Source: Nocardioides sp. Root240 (GTDB lineage Bacteria; Actinomycetota; Actinomycetes; Propionibacteriales; Nocardioidaceae). From it: a stretch of DNA of 64,000 bases. The translations under genes were made by a program, and so were the position numbers. Location: positions 119,627-183,626 of the forward strand of contig NZ_LMIT01000012.1 of the NCBI RefSeq assembly GCF_001428825.1, given 5' to 3'. Of the stretch, positions 8,908-18,125 are shown in pieces. Under the pieces are notes generated by a model. It was not told where the DNA came from. It saw nothing but the letters and a program-made list of their open reading frames with translations, and did no database searches. Within the stretch, counting starts at the first letter, position 1. Every line of letters starts with the position of its first letter.

Positions 8908-10421
8908 GAGGTTGCCGAGCCGTCGAGCGCCGGCGGCGTCAGTCCGTCGGTGGCGTTGCCGACCGACTTCTTGATCAGCGCCTCGAGGTCGAGGCCGGTC
9001 GCGGTCTTCAGCATCTGCAGGGTCTGCGTGACGTTGTCGGTGACCTGCTTGGGCAGCGCGCTGGCGCCGTCGGTCGACAGCACGGTGAGCTGGTCGATCG
9101 CGGCGATCGGCGAGGCCACCTCCTTGGCGATCTGCGGCAGCACCTCGATCAGCATCTGCAGGACGGCGGCGTCGTTGTAGTGGGCGAACGCCTCGGCCCG
9201 CTTGTCCATCGCCTCGGCCTCGGCCTGGCCGATGGCCAAGGTGGCGGCGGCCTGCGCCTCACCCTCGGCGCGGGTCGCGTCGGCCTCCGCGAGACGACGG
9301 CCCTTCTCGGCCTCGCCTCGCTTGATGCCCTCGATCGCCTCGGCCTCGGCCAGCGCGGCACGGCGGCCCTTCTCGGCCTCACCGCTGAGCTTGGTCTCCT
9401 CCGCCTTGGCCTGCGCGGCCGCGATGGTGGCGGCCTTGCGGGCGTCGGCCGCCGCGATCTCAGCGGTACGACGGGCCTCGGCCTCCTGCTCGACGCGGTA
9501 GCGCTCCGCGTCGGCCGGCTTGCGGACCTGGGTCTCGAGCTGGCGCTCGGTCAGTGCGGCCTGCTGGACCGCGACCTTCTCCTGCTCGGCGAAGATCGCC
9601 TGGTCCCGCTCGGCCTGCGCCAGCGGACCGGCGGCGGCGGCCTGGGCGGCGGCGGCGTCGGTCTCGGCCTTGATCTCGGCCTGCTTGAGCGCGAGCGTGC
9701 GCTGCGCGACCGCGATCTCCTGCTCCGCGGCGATCTGCGCCTGCTCGGCGGCCTGGCGCGCGTTGGCCTCGGCGATGGCCGCTGCCTGCTGGATGCGCGC
9801 GGCCTCCGGTCGACCGAGGTCGGCCAGGTAGGTGCCGTCGTCGGTGACGTCCTGGATCTGGAAGGCGTCGAGGATCAGGCCCTGACCAGTGAGCGAGCTC
9901 TCGGACTCGTCGGCCACGCGCTGCGCGAACGCCGCCCGGTCACGGATGATCTGCTCGACGGTCAGGCCGCCGACGATGGAGCGCAGCGCACCCGCCAGCA
10001 CCTCCTGCGTGAACGTCTCGATGTCGCCCTGCTGGGAGAGGAAGCGCTGCGCGCCGAGGCGGATCTGGTCGGCGTTGCCGCCGACCTTGACGATCGCGAC
10101 GCCGTCGAGGTTGAGCTTGATGCCCTGGCCCGAGACCGCGCCGCGGATCTGCACCGAGATGCGGCGGCTGGACAGGTCCATCGTGGCCAGCTTCTGCACG
10201 AACGGCACCACGAAGACACCGCCACCGAGGACGACCTTCTGGCCGGACAGGTCGGTGGTCAGCTCACCGGTCTCCGGGTTGATCACCGCCTTGCCCTTGC
10301 GGCCGGTGACGATGAACGCCTGGTTGGGTCCGGCGACCTTGTAGCGGCTGGTGACCAGCAGGACCAGCAGCACCAGGAGGACGACGATGCCGGCGATCGG
10401 CACCCAGACGGCGGTATTCAT
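8904..10421 (-). CDS. flotillin-like SPFH-domain membrane scaffold
   Basis: About 505 residues. One N-terminal membrane hairpin ([19 protein letters not shown]) is followed by an SPFH/band 7 domain (to about residue 200) and a long Ala/Glu/Gln-rich coiled coil with EA repeats (about 205-410). These are the hallmarks of bacterial flotillin (FloT/YuaG class). It organises membrane microdomains. It follows an NfeD-like gene whose stop lies 12 bp upstream, the usual flotillin-NfeD pairing. The ATG at 10421 was preferred over an in-frame GTG at 10436 because the hydrophobic segment begins right after it. Confidence 0.9.
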   Translation of the reverse strand: MNTAVWVPIAGIVVLLVLLVLLVTSRYKVAGPNQAFIVTGRKGKAVINPETGELTTDLSGQKVVLGGGVFVVPFVQKLATMDLSSRRISVQIRGAVSGQGIKLNLDGVAIVKVGGNADQIRLGAQRFLSQQGDIETFTQEVLAGALRSIVGGLTVEQIIRDRAAFAQRVADESESSLTGQGLILDAFQIQDVTDDGTYLADLGRPEAARIQQAAAIAEANARQAAEQAQIAAEQEIAVAQRTLALKQAEIKAETDAAAAQAAAAGPLAQAERDQAIFAEQEKVAVQQAALTERQLETQVRKPADAERYRVEQEAEARRTAEIAAADARKAATIAAAQAKAEETKLSGEAEKGRRAALAEAEAIEGIKRGEAEKGRRLAEADATRAEGEAQAAATLAIGQAEAEAMDKRAEAFAHYNDAAVLQMLIEVLPQIAKEVASPIAAIDQLTVLSTDGASALPKQVTDNVTQTLQMLKTATGLDLEALIKKSVGNATDGLTPPALDGSATS

Positions 10422-10432
10422 GGCTTCCACTT

Positions 10433-10942
10433 TCACTCAGGGGAGGGGGACTGCCAGACCTCGGTCACGCTGACCGCGGTCGGGGAGAGCACGCCGGTCA
10501 CGTTGACCTGGGCACCGGCCTCGATGGGCAGGTGGGCGCTGGCGTTCAGCTGCAGGGGGTGACCGCCGACGACGACGCGTACGACGCCGTACCCCTCGGC
10601 GGGGATGGCGGTGATCACCTTCGCGACCTGGCCGACGCTGTCGCCGATCGAGACGGTCCCGTCGCTCGGGCCGTCCTTGACCAGCCGGGTCAGCCACAGC
10701 GCGAACCAGCCGACCACGACGCCGGACCCGGCCCCGACGGCGAGCGAGACGGGCAGCGGCGCACCAGTGCCGTCGGCGATCGCGCCGCCGAAGCCGAAGG
10801 CGGAGACGAAGCCGCCGAGCGCAGCCGTCGAGATCCAGTCGGCCTCGAGCGCGTGGAACGGGCCGTCGAGCACGTCGCCCGCCACGAGCGAGAGCAGCAG
10901 CACGCCGAGACCGACGAGGCCGAGCACGAGGAAGACGGTCAC
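10433..10942 (-). CDS. NfeD-like membrane protein (flotillin partner)
   Basis: A 169-residue protein with three to four N-terminal membrane helices and a C-terminal OB-fold-like domain (from about residue 105: GDSVGQVAKVITAIPAEGYGVVRVVVGG) typical of the short NfeD type. NfeD proteins are encoded beside flotillins and are thought to anchor or modulate them. The start is GTG at 10942, preceded by CGGAG at 6-nt spacing. A longer frame to 11005 would begin with a non-hydrophobic Pro-rich stretch and was rejected. Confidence 0.8.
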   Translation of the reverse strand: MTVFLVLGLVGLGVLLLSLVAGDVLDGPFHALEADWISTAALGGFVSAFGFGGAIADGTGAPLPVSLAVGAGSGVVVGWFALWLTRLVKDGPSDGTVSIGDSVGQVAKVITAIPAEGYGVVRVVVGGHPLQLNASAHLPIEAGAQVNVTGVLSPTAVSVTEVWQSPSPE

Positions 10943-11037
10943 GCACACTCCGGGCTGTCGGGCCGGAGGTCCGGCGGGGATGCGCAGATCGTATCCAGTG
11001 AACACTCACCGGAAACCGGGTGACGGCCGTCACAAAG

Positions 11038-11063
11038 TTGCACCATATGCCCAGTGGGTGCAA
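11038..11063 (+). promoter_or_regulatory. palindromic operator candidate for the TetR/MMPL unit
   Basis: TTGCACC (11038-11044) and GGTGCAA (11057-11063) form a perfect inverted repeat with a 12-bp spacer, ending 10 bp before the TetR ATG at 11074. A third half-site-like GATGCAC follows at once. The position over the promoter/start suggests autorepression. Confidence 0.5.
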
Positions 11064-11073
11064 AGATGCACTC

Positions 11074-11664
11074 ATGAGCGAACTGTGCACGAACCGCCGG
11101 GAGGCCAAGCGGTACCAGACCGCGCTGCGCCTCCAGCAGTGCGCGGTGCAGCTCACGGTCGAGCGTGGCTTCGACGGCTGGACCATCGACGACCTCGCCG
11201 TTGCCGCCGACGTGTCGCGCCGGACGGTGTTCAACTACTTCGACGGCAAGGCCGAGGTCGTCCTCGGCCCGGAGCCGGAGGTCGACGACCTGCAGGTCGA
11301 GGCCTTCGTCGCCGGCGGCCCGACGGGGCGGCTCTTCGACGACCTGCTCGTGCTCGCCCACGAGGCGACCCGCGAGAAGGCCGGCAACGAGCAGCACCTG
11401 CCGGCGGTGCGCGAGGCGATCATGAACGACCCGCGCCTCATCCAGCTGGTGCACGAACGCTTCGAGGTCGCCGCCACCCTGCTGGGCGACTGCATCCGCC
11501 AACGCGAGGGCGACGACTTCCCCGACCTCCGGGTCCGCACCATCCTGCGCGTCCTCATCACCTGCTTCGACGACGCCCTCGAGCGCCTCGCGGCCGATGC
11601 CGACCGGACGTTCTCGGAGCACTTCGACGACTGCGTCGCCGACATCCGCAGCACCCTCGCCTGA
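11074..11664 (+). CDS. TetR family regulator of the adjacent MMPL exporter
   Basis: A 196-residue protein with an N-terminal TetR helix-turn-helix (TIDDLAVAADVSRRTVFNYFDGKAEVV, about residues 35-60) and a helical effector domain. It lies 67 bp upstream of, and codirectional with, the MMPL gene at 11732, so it probably represses its own operon. The ATG at 11074 is close to a palindromic site (11038-11063). Upstream in-frame ATGs would place the start inside that palindrome and are less likely. Confidence 0.88.
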   Translation: MSELCTNRREAKRYQTALRLQQCAVQLTVERGFDGWTIDDLAVAADVSRRTVFNYFDGKAEVVLGPEPEVDDLQVEAFVAGGPTGRLFDDLLVLAHEATREKAGNEQHLPAVREAIMNDPRLIQLVHERFEVAATLLGDCIRQREGDDFPDLRVRTILRVLITCFDDALERLAADADRTFSEHFDDCVADIRSTLA

Positions 11665-11731
11665 CGTTCCGCCCCTTCCCCACCCGATCCCGTCCGGAGA
11701 CCCCGGGCACCACCCACCAGGAGACCTCACC

Positions 11732-14104
11732 ATGGCCCGCCTGCTCGCCAAGCTCGGCTCCACCGCCTACCGGCGCTGGCCGTTCTTCATCGCCGCCTGG
11801 CTGATGCTCGCCGTCGTCGTCGGCGGTCTCGCCGGCACCGTCGCGAAGCCCTTCACCGACGAGTTCAGCATCCCCGGCATCCCCTCGGAGAAGGCCGCGC
11901 AGATCCAGAAGGAGCTGTTCCCGGCCTCCGGGGACGCCTTCGACGACGCCAGTGTCAACGTCGTGCTCGTCGCGCCCGACGGCCACACGCTGGACGACCA
12001 GACCTACGGCCCGGTCGTCGCCGACCTGGTCGACGACATCCGCGCCCTGCCGCAGATGTCGGACGACGCCGCCGCCAACCCCAGCCTCGGCAACCCCGTC
12101 GAGCTCGCCGACGCCCAGCGCTCGGCGTACGTCGACAGGGCGAAGGCCGCGGACGGCGACGTCGCCGCTGCGAAGGCCGACGCCGCTGCCGTCTCGCCGT
12201 CCGCCGAGGGCGGCCGGGTCGGCCTGATGACCTTCTCGTGGGACGTCAAGACGCCCGCCGACGTCGAGCAGGCCAGCATCGACCAGCTCGACGAGGCGCT
12301 CGACGCCGCCCGCGACGCCGGCCTCACCGCCGAGGTCAACGGCGCCGGCTCGAAGACCCAGCCCGAGATGGGCATGACCTCGGAGCTGATCGGCCTCGCG
12401 GTCGCGCTCGTCGTGCTGGTGCTGACCTTCGGCTCGCTCGTCTCCGCCGGCATGCCGCTGGTCACCGCGGTCATGGGCGTCGGCATCGGCCTGTCCGGTG
12501 TCACCGCGATGACCGCGCTGATGGACCTCAACTCCTCGACGACCATGCTGGCCTCGATGATCGGCCTCGCGGTCGGCATCGACTACGCGCTCTTCATCCT
12601 CGCCCGCTACCGGACCGAGCTGCACCACACCGACGACCGCGAGCACGCCATCGGCATCGCCGTCGGCACCGCCGGCTCGGCCGTCGTGTTCGCCGGCCTG
12701 ACCGTGCTGATCGCGCTGTCCGCCCTCGCCGTGGTGAACATCCCGTTCCTCACCGCCATGGGCCTGGCTGCCGCGGCCACCGTGTTCGTCGCCGTCCTGG
12801 TGGCGCTGACCCTGCTGCCCGCCGTCCTCGGCATGCTGAAGTCCAAGGCCTTCGGTGGCCGGGTACGCCGCTACCAGCCGCGGCGTGACGAGTCCGGTCA
12901 GATCCTCAACAACGGCGTGCGCTGGGCGCGCACCGTCGGTCGCTACCCGGTCGCCTTCGCCGCCGTCGTCGTGATCGGCCTCGGCGCGCTCGCCGTACCG
13001 CTGAAGGACCTGCACCTGGCGTTCCCGACCGACAGCACCGCCGCACCGGCCACCACGCAGCGCCAGGCCTCCGACCTGATCTCCGAGCACTTCGGCCCCG
13101 GTCGCGAGGGTCCGCTGCTGGCCGTCGTCGACGCCACCGACGTCGCCGAGGGCGGCCGCGACCGCGCCTTCGACGACGTGACCGGCTGGATCAACGGCCT
13201 GCCCGACGTCGCCAACGCCCAGGTCGTCGCGACCAACGCGACCTACGACGCCGACGGCAACCAGACCGCGGCCGCCACCGGCGCGATGATCCAGGTCACC
13301 CCGTCCTCCGGCCCGGACGAGACCGCCACCCAGGACCTGCTCCTCGCGCTGCGCGACGGCCAGGCGGGCATCGAGTCCGACACCGGTACGACGATCGGCA
13401 TCACCGGCCTGACCGCCATCACCACCGACATCTCCGACCGCCTCAGCTCGGCGCTGCCGATCTACCTGGCGATCGTGATCGGCCTGGCGTTCCTGCTGCT
13501 GATGCTGGTGTTCCGCTCGATCCTGGTGCCGCTGACCGCGACCCTCGGCTTCCTGCTGTCGGTGCTCGCCACCCTGGGCGCGACCGTCGCGGTCTTCCAG
13601 GAGGGCATGTTCGGGCTCTTCGAGCCGCAGCCGATCGTGAGCTTCATGCCGATCTTCCTGATCGGCCTGGTGTTCGGCCTGGCGATGGACTACCAGGTGT
13701 TCCTGGTGACCCGGATGCGCGAGGCGCACGTCCACGGCATGAGCACCCGCGAGGCGGTCGTCGACGGCTTCCGCAACAGTGCCCGCGTCGTCACCGCGGC
13801 GGCGACCATCATGATCGCGGTGTTCGCGGCCTTCATGCTGCAGAGCGAGCCGATCGTGCAGTCGATGGGATTCGCGCTGGCCTCGGCCATCGTGTTCGAC
13901 GCCTTCATCGTCCGGCTGGTGCTGATCCCCGCGACGCTCTACCTGCTGGGCGAGAAGGCCTGGTGGCTGCCGAAGTGGCTCGACCGGGTCCTGCCGAACG
14001 TGGACGTCGAGGGTGAGTCCCTCGAGCGCCACCCGGCCTCCGCCGGTCCGACGGGCGACCTGGACGACGACCTCGACCAGGACCGCGAGCTCGCCGGCGT
14101 CTGA
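11732..14104 (+). CDS. MMPL family transporter
   Basis: A 790-residue RND-superfamily exporter. The first membrane helix is near residue 15. A soluble loop follows, then a block of helices from about 215 to 375 including GLAVGIDYALFILARYR. A second loop is followed by a second helix block from about 570 with GLVFGLAMDYQVFLVTRMRE. Both carry the Asp-Tyr pair of the MmpL proton relay. Likely cargo is a lipid or hydrophobic drug. It is preceded by AGGAGA and is co-oriented with the TetR gene. The tail is acidic. Confidence 0.9.
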   Translation: MARLLAKLGSTAYRRWPFFIAAWLMLAVVVGGLAGTVAKPFTDEFSIPGIPSEKAAQIQKELFPASGDAFDDASVNVVLVAPDGHTLDDQTYGPVVADLVDDIRALPQMSDDAAANPSLGNPVELADAQRSAYVDRAKAADGDVAAAKADAAAVSPSAEGGRVGLMTFSWDVKTPADVEQASIDQLDEALDAARDAGLTAEVNGAGSKTQPEMGMTSELIGLAVALVVLVLTFGSLVSAGMPLVTAVMGVGIGLSGVTAMTALMDLNSSTTMLASMIGLAVGIDYALFILARYRTELHHTDDREHAIGIAVGTAGSAVVFAGLTVLIALSALAVVNIPFLTAMGLAAAATVFVAVLVALTLLPAVLGMLKSKAFGGRVRRYQPRRDESGQILNNGVRWARTVGRYPVAFAAVVVIGLGALAVPLKDLHLAFPTDSTAAPATTQRQASDLISEHFGPGREGPLLAVVDATDVAEGGRDRAFDDVTGWINGLPDVANAQVVATNATYDADGNQTAAATGAMIQVTPSSGPDETATQDLLLALRDGQAGIESDTGTTIGITGLTAITTDISDRLSSALPIYLAIVIGLAFLLLMLVFRSILVPLTATLGFLLSVLATLGATVAVFQEGMFGLFEPQPIVSFMPIFLIGLVFGLAMDYQVFLVTRMREAHVHGMSTREAVVDGFRNSARVVTAAATIMIAVFAAFMLQSEPIVQSMGFALASAIVFDAFIVRLVLIPATLYLLGEKAWWLPKWLDRVLPNVDVEGESLERHPASAGPTGDLDDDLDQDRELAGV

Positions 14105-14122
14105 CGCCCGGGTCCGCACAGC

Positions 14123-14158
14123 ACGAAGGGGCCGCCCCCACCGGGGCGGCACCTTCGT
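14123..14158. terminator. hairpin between convergent MMPL and glutathione peroxidase genes
   Basis: Arms 14123-14138 and 14143-14158 (ACGAAGGGGCCGCCCC against GGGGCGGCACCTTCGT) pair over 16 positions with one mismatch and a 4-nt loop. It lies between stops at 14104 and 14181, so it probably serves both strands. Confidence 0.75.
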
Positions 14159-14180
14159 CGTACCTGCGGGTGGGTCCGGT

Positions 14181-14660
14181 TCAGCCGAGGGCCTTCTCGA
14201 TGTCTCCGGCGATCTTCTCGGGCTTGGTGGTCGGCGCGTAGCGGCCGATGACCTGGCCGTCCTTACCCACGAGGAACTTGGTGAAGTTCCACTTGATGCC
14301 GCCGCCGATCAGGCCGCCCTTCTGGGACTTCAGCCACTGGTAGACCGGGTGCGTCTCGTCGCCGTTGACGTCGATCTTGGAGAACATCGGGAAGGTCACC
14401 CCGTAGTTCTTCTGGCAGAAGCCGGCGATCTCGTCGTCGCCGTCGAGCTCCTGGTTGGCGAACTGGTCGCACGGGAAGCCCAGGACGGTGAAGCCGCGGT
14501 CGCCGTACGTGTCGTAGAGCTCCTGCAGTCCCTCGAACTGGGGGGTGAAACCGCACTTCGAGGCCGTGTTGACGACCAGCACCACCTTGCCGTCGTAGGA
14601 CGAGAACTCGACGGGCTTGCCGTCGATGGCGGTGGCGGAGAAGTCGTGGAGGGTGGTCAT
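14181..14660 (-). CDS. glutathione peroxidase-family thiol peroxidase
   Basis: A 159-residue thioredoxin-fold peroxidase. The catalytic Cys36 is in NTASKCGFT (Cys, not selenocysteine), with the conserved LGFPCDQF block and KWNFTKFLV. These supply the Gln/Trp/Asn tetrad. The second Cys in GFPCDQF is usual for thioredoxin-dependent members. It would detoxify hydroperoxides in the cytosol using mycothiol or thioredoxin, since actinobacteria lack glutathione. The ATG at 14660 is the natural start (MTTLHDFSATAIDGK). A longer frame upstream overlaps another gene. Confidence 0.92.
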   Translation of the reverse strand: MTTLHDFSATAIDGKPVEFSSYDGKVVLVVNTASKCGFTPQFEGLQELYDTYGDRGFTVLGFPCDQFANQELDGDDEIAGFCQKNYGVTFPMFSKIDVNGDETHPVYQWLKSQKGGLIGGGIKWNFTKFLVGKDGQVIGRYAPTTKPEKIAGDIEKALG

Positions 14661-14673
14661 GGCCTCCAGTGTG

Positions 14674-15078
14674 TCAGCGCGCCCGAAGCGAGCGCGCCTG
14701 GAGCAGCGCGAGGTCGGCCACGACGAGCGCCTGCGCGACGGCCCAGACCCGGCCGGCGTTCTCGAGGCCGAAGGCGCCGGTGACCGCGATCTCGAGCGAG
14801 GCGAGGACCCCCACCGCGTTGCCGGCGACGATCGCCCAGCCGGCACCGGAGGGCATCCGGCTGCGGGCGTACAGGCCGACCACGACGGCGTACCCGACCA
14901 TGAAGAGGCCGAGCTCGCGGTAGGCACCCGCCTCGCCCCCGAGCAGGTCGGCCAGCGGTCCGGCGAGGACGAGGTAGGCCAGCGCGTTGGTGGCGGTGAC
15001 GACGGCGTCGGCCCCGAACCACAGGCGGGTACGACGGGCGAGGGCCGGAGCGGTGCGGGGAGCGGTGATCGTGGTCAT
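14674..15078 (-). CDS. hypothetical four-helix membrane protein
   Basis: A 134-residue protein with about four hydrophobic segments (ADAVVTATNALAYLVLAGPLA, LGLFMVGYAVVVGLYA, WAIVAGNAVGVLASLEI, WAVAQALVVADLALLQ). I do not recognise the family. It begins with a short Thr/Arg-rich cytoplasmic tail and ends RSLRAR. It lies 13 bp upstream of the glutathione peroxidase on the same strand, so the two may be cotranscribed. Confidence 0.75.
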   Translation of the reverse strand: MTTITAPRTAPALARRTRLWFGADAVVTATNALAYLVLAGPLADLLGGEAGAYRELGLFMVGYAVVVGLYARSRMPSGAGWAIVAGNAVGVLASLEIAVTGAFGLENAGRVWAVAQALVVADLALLQARSLRAR

Positions 15079-15115
15079 GGTGTCCTCCTCGGGACGGATC
15101 GGTTGACCCCGAGCC

Positions 15116-15565
15116 TCACTCCTCGGAGGTGCTCCCGGCGATGACGTCGGAGGTCATGCGGCGGCGCACGGTCCACAGCAGCAGTGCCAGCAGGACCAGC
15201 AGGAGGTCGACCGCGCCGATGATGATCCAGCCCAGCGCGTCGGCCCGTTCGCCGTCGACGCGCTGCGCCGACGGGTGGCCGGGCAGCACGGTCACGCCGA
15301 TCTCGCCGCTGTCCTCCGCCGTCCGGTACGCCGACCGGTCGACCTCGATCGGCCAGGTCCGCCGGTCCGGGTCGATGTCCTCGGGCAGGCGGAGGCGGAC
15401 GACGTAGTGGTCCGAGCGCAGCACGTCGGTGCCGGTCACCTCCGCGGTGACGTGGACGCCGTCGCGGTCGATCCGCCACTGCTGCCAGGTGTGGTGGACG
15501 AAGGGCAGGTTGGCCACGGCCGCCACGAGGAGCAGCGCGACGAACGGGCCCTTGCCGGGCCTCAT
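15116..15565 (-). CDS. hypothetical protein with two membrane helices flanking an extracytoplasmic domain
   Basis: A 149-residue protein. Helix 1 is FVALLLVAAVANLPFVHHT (about 8-26) and helix 2 is WIIIGAVDLLLVLLALLLWT (about 113-132). Between them is a beta-rich domain (GVHVTAEVTGTDVLRSDHYVVRLRLPED) like the small DUF3592-type folds, though I cannot assign it firmly. The ATG overlaps the stop of the nitroreductase (ATGA), indicating translational coupling. Confidence 0.75.
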   Translation of the reverse strand: MRPGKGPFVALLLVAAVANLPFVHHTWQQWRIDRDGVHVTAEVTGTDVLRSDHYVVRLRLPEDIDPDRRTWPIEVDRSAYRTAEDSGEIGVTVLPGHPSAQRVDGERADALGWIIIGAVDLLLVLLALLLWTVRRRMTSDVIAGSTSEE

Positions 15566-16182
15566 CCCTGCTCGGCGGTGGTGGGTCCGGAAGGAGCGAG
15601 ACCGGGCCACGGGTGATCCCACCGGTCGTCGTACGCGGTCTCGGCGAGGGGGCGCCGGCTGCGGGCCCGTTGGTCGCGCTCGGCGTCGCGCTCGGGCACC
15701 TCCTCGGGATTGCCGCGCACGCCGACCGCGATGCCGGCCAGCACCCGGGCGTCGTCCGGGATGCCGAGCCCGGCGGCGACCGCCGTGTGGTCGAAACCCC
15801 CGAACTGGTGGGCGTGCAGGCCCATCGCGTGCGCCTGCAGGGTCAGGTGCGCGGAAGCCTGGCCGACGTCGTGGGCCGGGATCAGGACGTCCTTGAGCTC
15901 GTCGCCGTCGGTGCCCAGCACGACGACCGACAAGAAGACCACGGATGCACGCGGTACCCAACCGGAATTGCCGCGGCTCAGGTGCGGCACCAGCACCCGG
16001 TGCGCCGCGCTGCCGCGGGTCGCCACGACGTACCGCCAGGGTTGGCGGTTGCCCGAGCTCGGCGCCCACTGGGCGGCCTCGAGCAACCGGGTGATCTCGG
16101 CGTCGGTGAGCTCGTGCTGGGCGTCGAAGACGCTGGGGCTCCAGCGGGAGCGGAGCGGCTCGGCGATCGCGACCGGGTTCAT
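15562..16182 (-). CDS. nitroreductase family protein
   Basis: A 206-residue FMN-dependent oxidoreductase. The N-terminus RSRWSPSVFDAQHELTDAEI, then LLEAAQWAPSSGNRQPWRYVV, is the classic FMN-binding segment of the family (R-S-R and S-S-x-N-Q-P-W). The Gly-rich GIAVGVRGNPEEVP near residue 165 is also usual. Such enzymes reduce nitroaromatics, quinones or flavins with NAD(P)H. The physiological substrate is not readable. It leads a two-gene unit with the membrane protein at 15116. Confidence 0.88.
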   Translation of the reverse strand: MNPVAIAEPLRSRWSPSVFDAQHELTDAEITRLLEAAQWAPSSGNRQPWRYVVATRGSAAHRVLVPHLSRGNSGWVPRASVVFLSVVVLGTDGDELKDVLIPAHDVGQASAHLTLQAHAMGLHAHQFGGFDHTAVAAGLGIPDDARVLAGIAVGVRGNPEEVPERDAERDQRARSRRPLAETAYDDRWDHPWPGLAPSGPTTAEQG

Positions 16183-16213
16183 GGGTCGAGTATCGCGGGC
16201 GCTGGGCCCGGAC

Positions 16214-16864
16214 TCAGACGCGCAGGTAGGCCAGCACCGCGCGGACCCGGCGGTGGTCGTCGGTGTCGGCGGGCAGGTCGAGCTTCGTGAAGATGCTGTT
16301 GATGTGCTTGGCGACGGCCTTCTCGGTCACCACGAGCGCCTGCGCGATCCCTGCGTTGGCGCGGCCCTCGGCCATCAGCCCGAGCACCTCGCGCTCACGG
16401 TCGGTGAGCCGCTCCAGCGGGGTGTCGCGGCGGCGCTCGAGGACTGCGGCCACGACCGACGGGTCGAGCACGGTGCCACCGTCGGCGACCCGGTGGAGGG
16501 CGTCGACGAACTCGGCGACGTCGGAGACGCGGTCCTTGAGGAGGTAGCCGACGGCACCCTCGCCGCTGGCCAGCAGCTCGCGGGCGTAGAGCTGCTCGAC
16601 GTACTGCGACAGCACGAGCACGGGGAAGCCGGGACGGCGGGTGCGGGCGGCGATCGCGGCGCGGAGGCCCTCGTCGGTGAACGTCGGCGGCATCCGGACG
16701 TCGACCACGGCCGCGTCGGCCTCGGGGTCGGTGAGCGCCTGCTCGAGCGCCGGCAGGTTGTCGACGGCGTGCAGCACCTCGAAGCCCTTGGCCTCCAGGA
16801 GCTGGGTCAGGCCGGCCCTCAGGAGCGCGTGGTCCTCGGCGAGGACTAGGCGGAGGGGGCGCAC
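16214..16864 (-). CDS. LuxR/NarL-family response regulator
   Basis: A 216-residue regulator with receiver phospho-acceptor Asp55 (AAVVDVRMPP), receiver Lys in YLLKDRV, and a C-terminal LuxR helix-turn-helix (LTDREREVLGLMAEGRANAGIAQAL...). The GTG at 16864 overlaps the 3' end of the kinase gene by 19 nt, so the two are made together. The longer open frame upstream reads through the kinase and is an artefact. The pair is divergent from the MMPL gene at 18126, its likely target. Confidence 0.9.
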   Translation of the reverse strand: MRPLRLVLAEDHALLRAGLTQLLEAKGFEVLHAVDNLPALEQALTDPEADAAVVDVRMPPTFTDEGLRAAIAARTRRPGFPVLVLSQYVEQLYARELLASGEGAVGYLLKDRVSDVAEFVDALHRVADGGTVLDPSVVAAVLERRRDTPLERLTDREREVLGLMAEGRANAGIAQALVVTEKAVAKHINSIFTKLDLPADTDDHRRVRAVLAYLRV

Positions 16865-17985
16865 GGGACCTCCCAACGGACGACGGTCGGCCCACCGGCC
16901 GGACTGGACACCGACAGGATGCCGTCGAACGCGGCCAGGCGGGCGGCGATCCCCTGCAGACCGGACCCGGTGCTCGGGTCCGCGCCGCCGCGACCGTCGT
17001 CGCCGACCTCGCCGCGCAGGACGCCGTCGGCGTGCCGCAGGCTGATCCAGGTCTGGTCGGCGCCGGCGTGCTTGCCGGCGTTGGCGAGGCACTCGGCGAC
17101 CGTGAAGTAGACGGCCGACTCCACGGGCGCCGGCAACCGGTCCGGTACGTCGAGCGCGAGCTCGACCGGGAGCGCCATGTCGAGCGCGAGCGCCGAGACC
17201 GCGCCAGTCAGGCCGCGGTCGGCGAGCACCGGCGGGTGCACACCCCGGACCACGTCACGCAGCTCGCCGAGCGCCGCCGACGAGGTCGAGCGGGCCTCGT
17301 TGATCAGCCGGCGCGCGGCGTCCGGGTCGGACTCGAAGAGGTCGTCGGCGAGGCCGAGGTGGAGCGAGACGGCCGCCAGCCGGGCCTGCGGGCCGTCGTG
17401 CAGGTCCCGCTCGATCCGGCGAAGCTCCGCGGCCGAGTGGTCGACGACGACCGCCCGCGACTCGGTGAGCGCCTGCACGCGGCGCTCGAGGTGCTCGGTC
17501 CGCCCGACCGTCAGGAGCGCCCGGTCCACGCACGCCCGGGCGCGCATCAGCGGGCCGACGCCGTACCACCACACGGGCCAGGTCACGACGCCGAGGAGGA
17601 GCACGACCGCCAGCAGCGAGACCACGAAGCCGACGCTCATCGCCCACAGCATCCAGAGCAGGTCCCGCCAGGTCATCGGGTCGGCCGCGCGCACCTGGAG
17701 GTTGGCGATCGGGCCGCCCGGGAGCGGGAGGTACGGCGCCGTCGTCGGCGCGCCGAGGATCCGGCCGGACATCGTGCGGTGCCACCCGACGAGGCCGCGC
17801 ATGACCGGCAGCAGGCCGGCGAGGAGGAGCACACCGAGCCAGACCACGACGAGGGCGGCGCTGACGACCACGAGCACGAAGGCCACCACGACGGGCACGA
17901 ACAGCAGGACCTGCAGGGCGGCGTACCCGGTCACCGCCCAGCGGCCGGCACGCGCCTCGACGTCGTGCTCGGGCCACCTGCTCAC
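16846..17985 (-). CDS. sensor histidine kinase (HisKA_3 type)
   Basis: A 379-residue kinase. The N-terminal region to about residue 165 has four membrane helices (AALQVLLFVPVVVAFVLVV onward), resembling the actinobacterial putative-sensor domain. The HisKA_3 domain carries phospho-acceptor His196 (IERDLHDGPQARL) and is followed by an ATPase domain (AECLANAGKHAGAD, GSGLQGIAARL). It acts with the overlapping response regulator. The start is GTG at 17985 with AGGATGGGG upstream. Antibiotic or lipid-stress sensing linked to MMPL export is plausible from the divergent neighbour but unproven. Confidence 0.88.
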   Translation of the reverse strand: MSRWPEHDVEARAGRWAVTGYAALQVLLFVPVVVAFVLVVVSAALVVVWLGVLLLAGLLPVMRGLVGWHRTMSGRILGAPTTAPYLPLPGGPIANLQVRAADPMTWRDLLWMLWAMSVGFVVSLLAVVLLLGVVTWPVWWYGVGPLMRARACVDRALLTVGRTEHLERRVQALTESRAVVVDHSAAELRRIERDLHDGPQARLAAVSLHLGLADDLFESDPDAARRLINEARSTSSAALGELRDVVRGVHPPVLADRGLTGAVSALALDMALPVELALDVPDRLPAPVESAVYFTVAECLANAGKHAGADQTWISLRHADGVLRGEVGDDGRGGADPSTGSGLQGIAARLAAFDGILSVSSPAGGPTVVRWEVPCAPSA

Positions 17986-18125
17986 CGCCCCATCCTGTCG
18001 TGACTTCGGTCGGGAGGGCAGTGGTGCAGGCACCACCACCGGTCGGGACGCACCACCCCTGACCCCGGGCGGGTACGACGACAGGCTCGTCGGTACCGAC
18101 CTTGAAGCCCCCGAGGAGTCCCGCG

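Noticed and set aside
11558..14152. 864-codon open frame antisense to the MMPL gene
   Set aside because: Low-complexity His/Gln/Gly/Asp translation. The opposite strand encodes a complete transporter.
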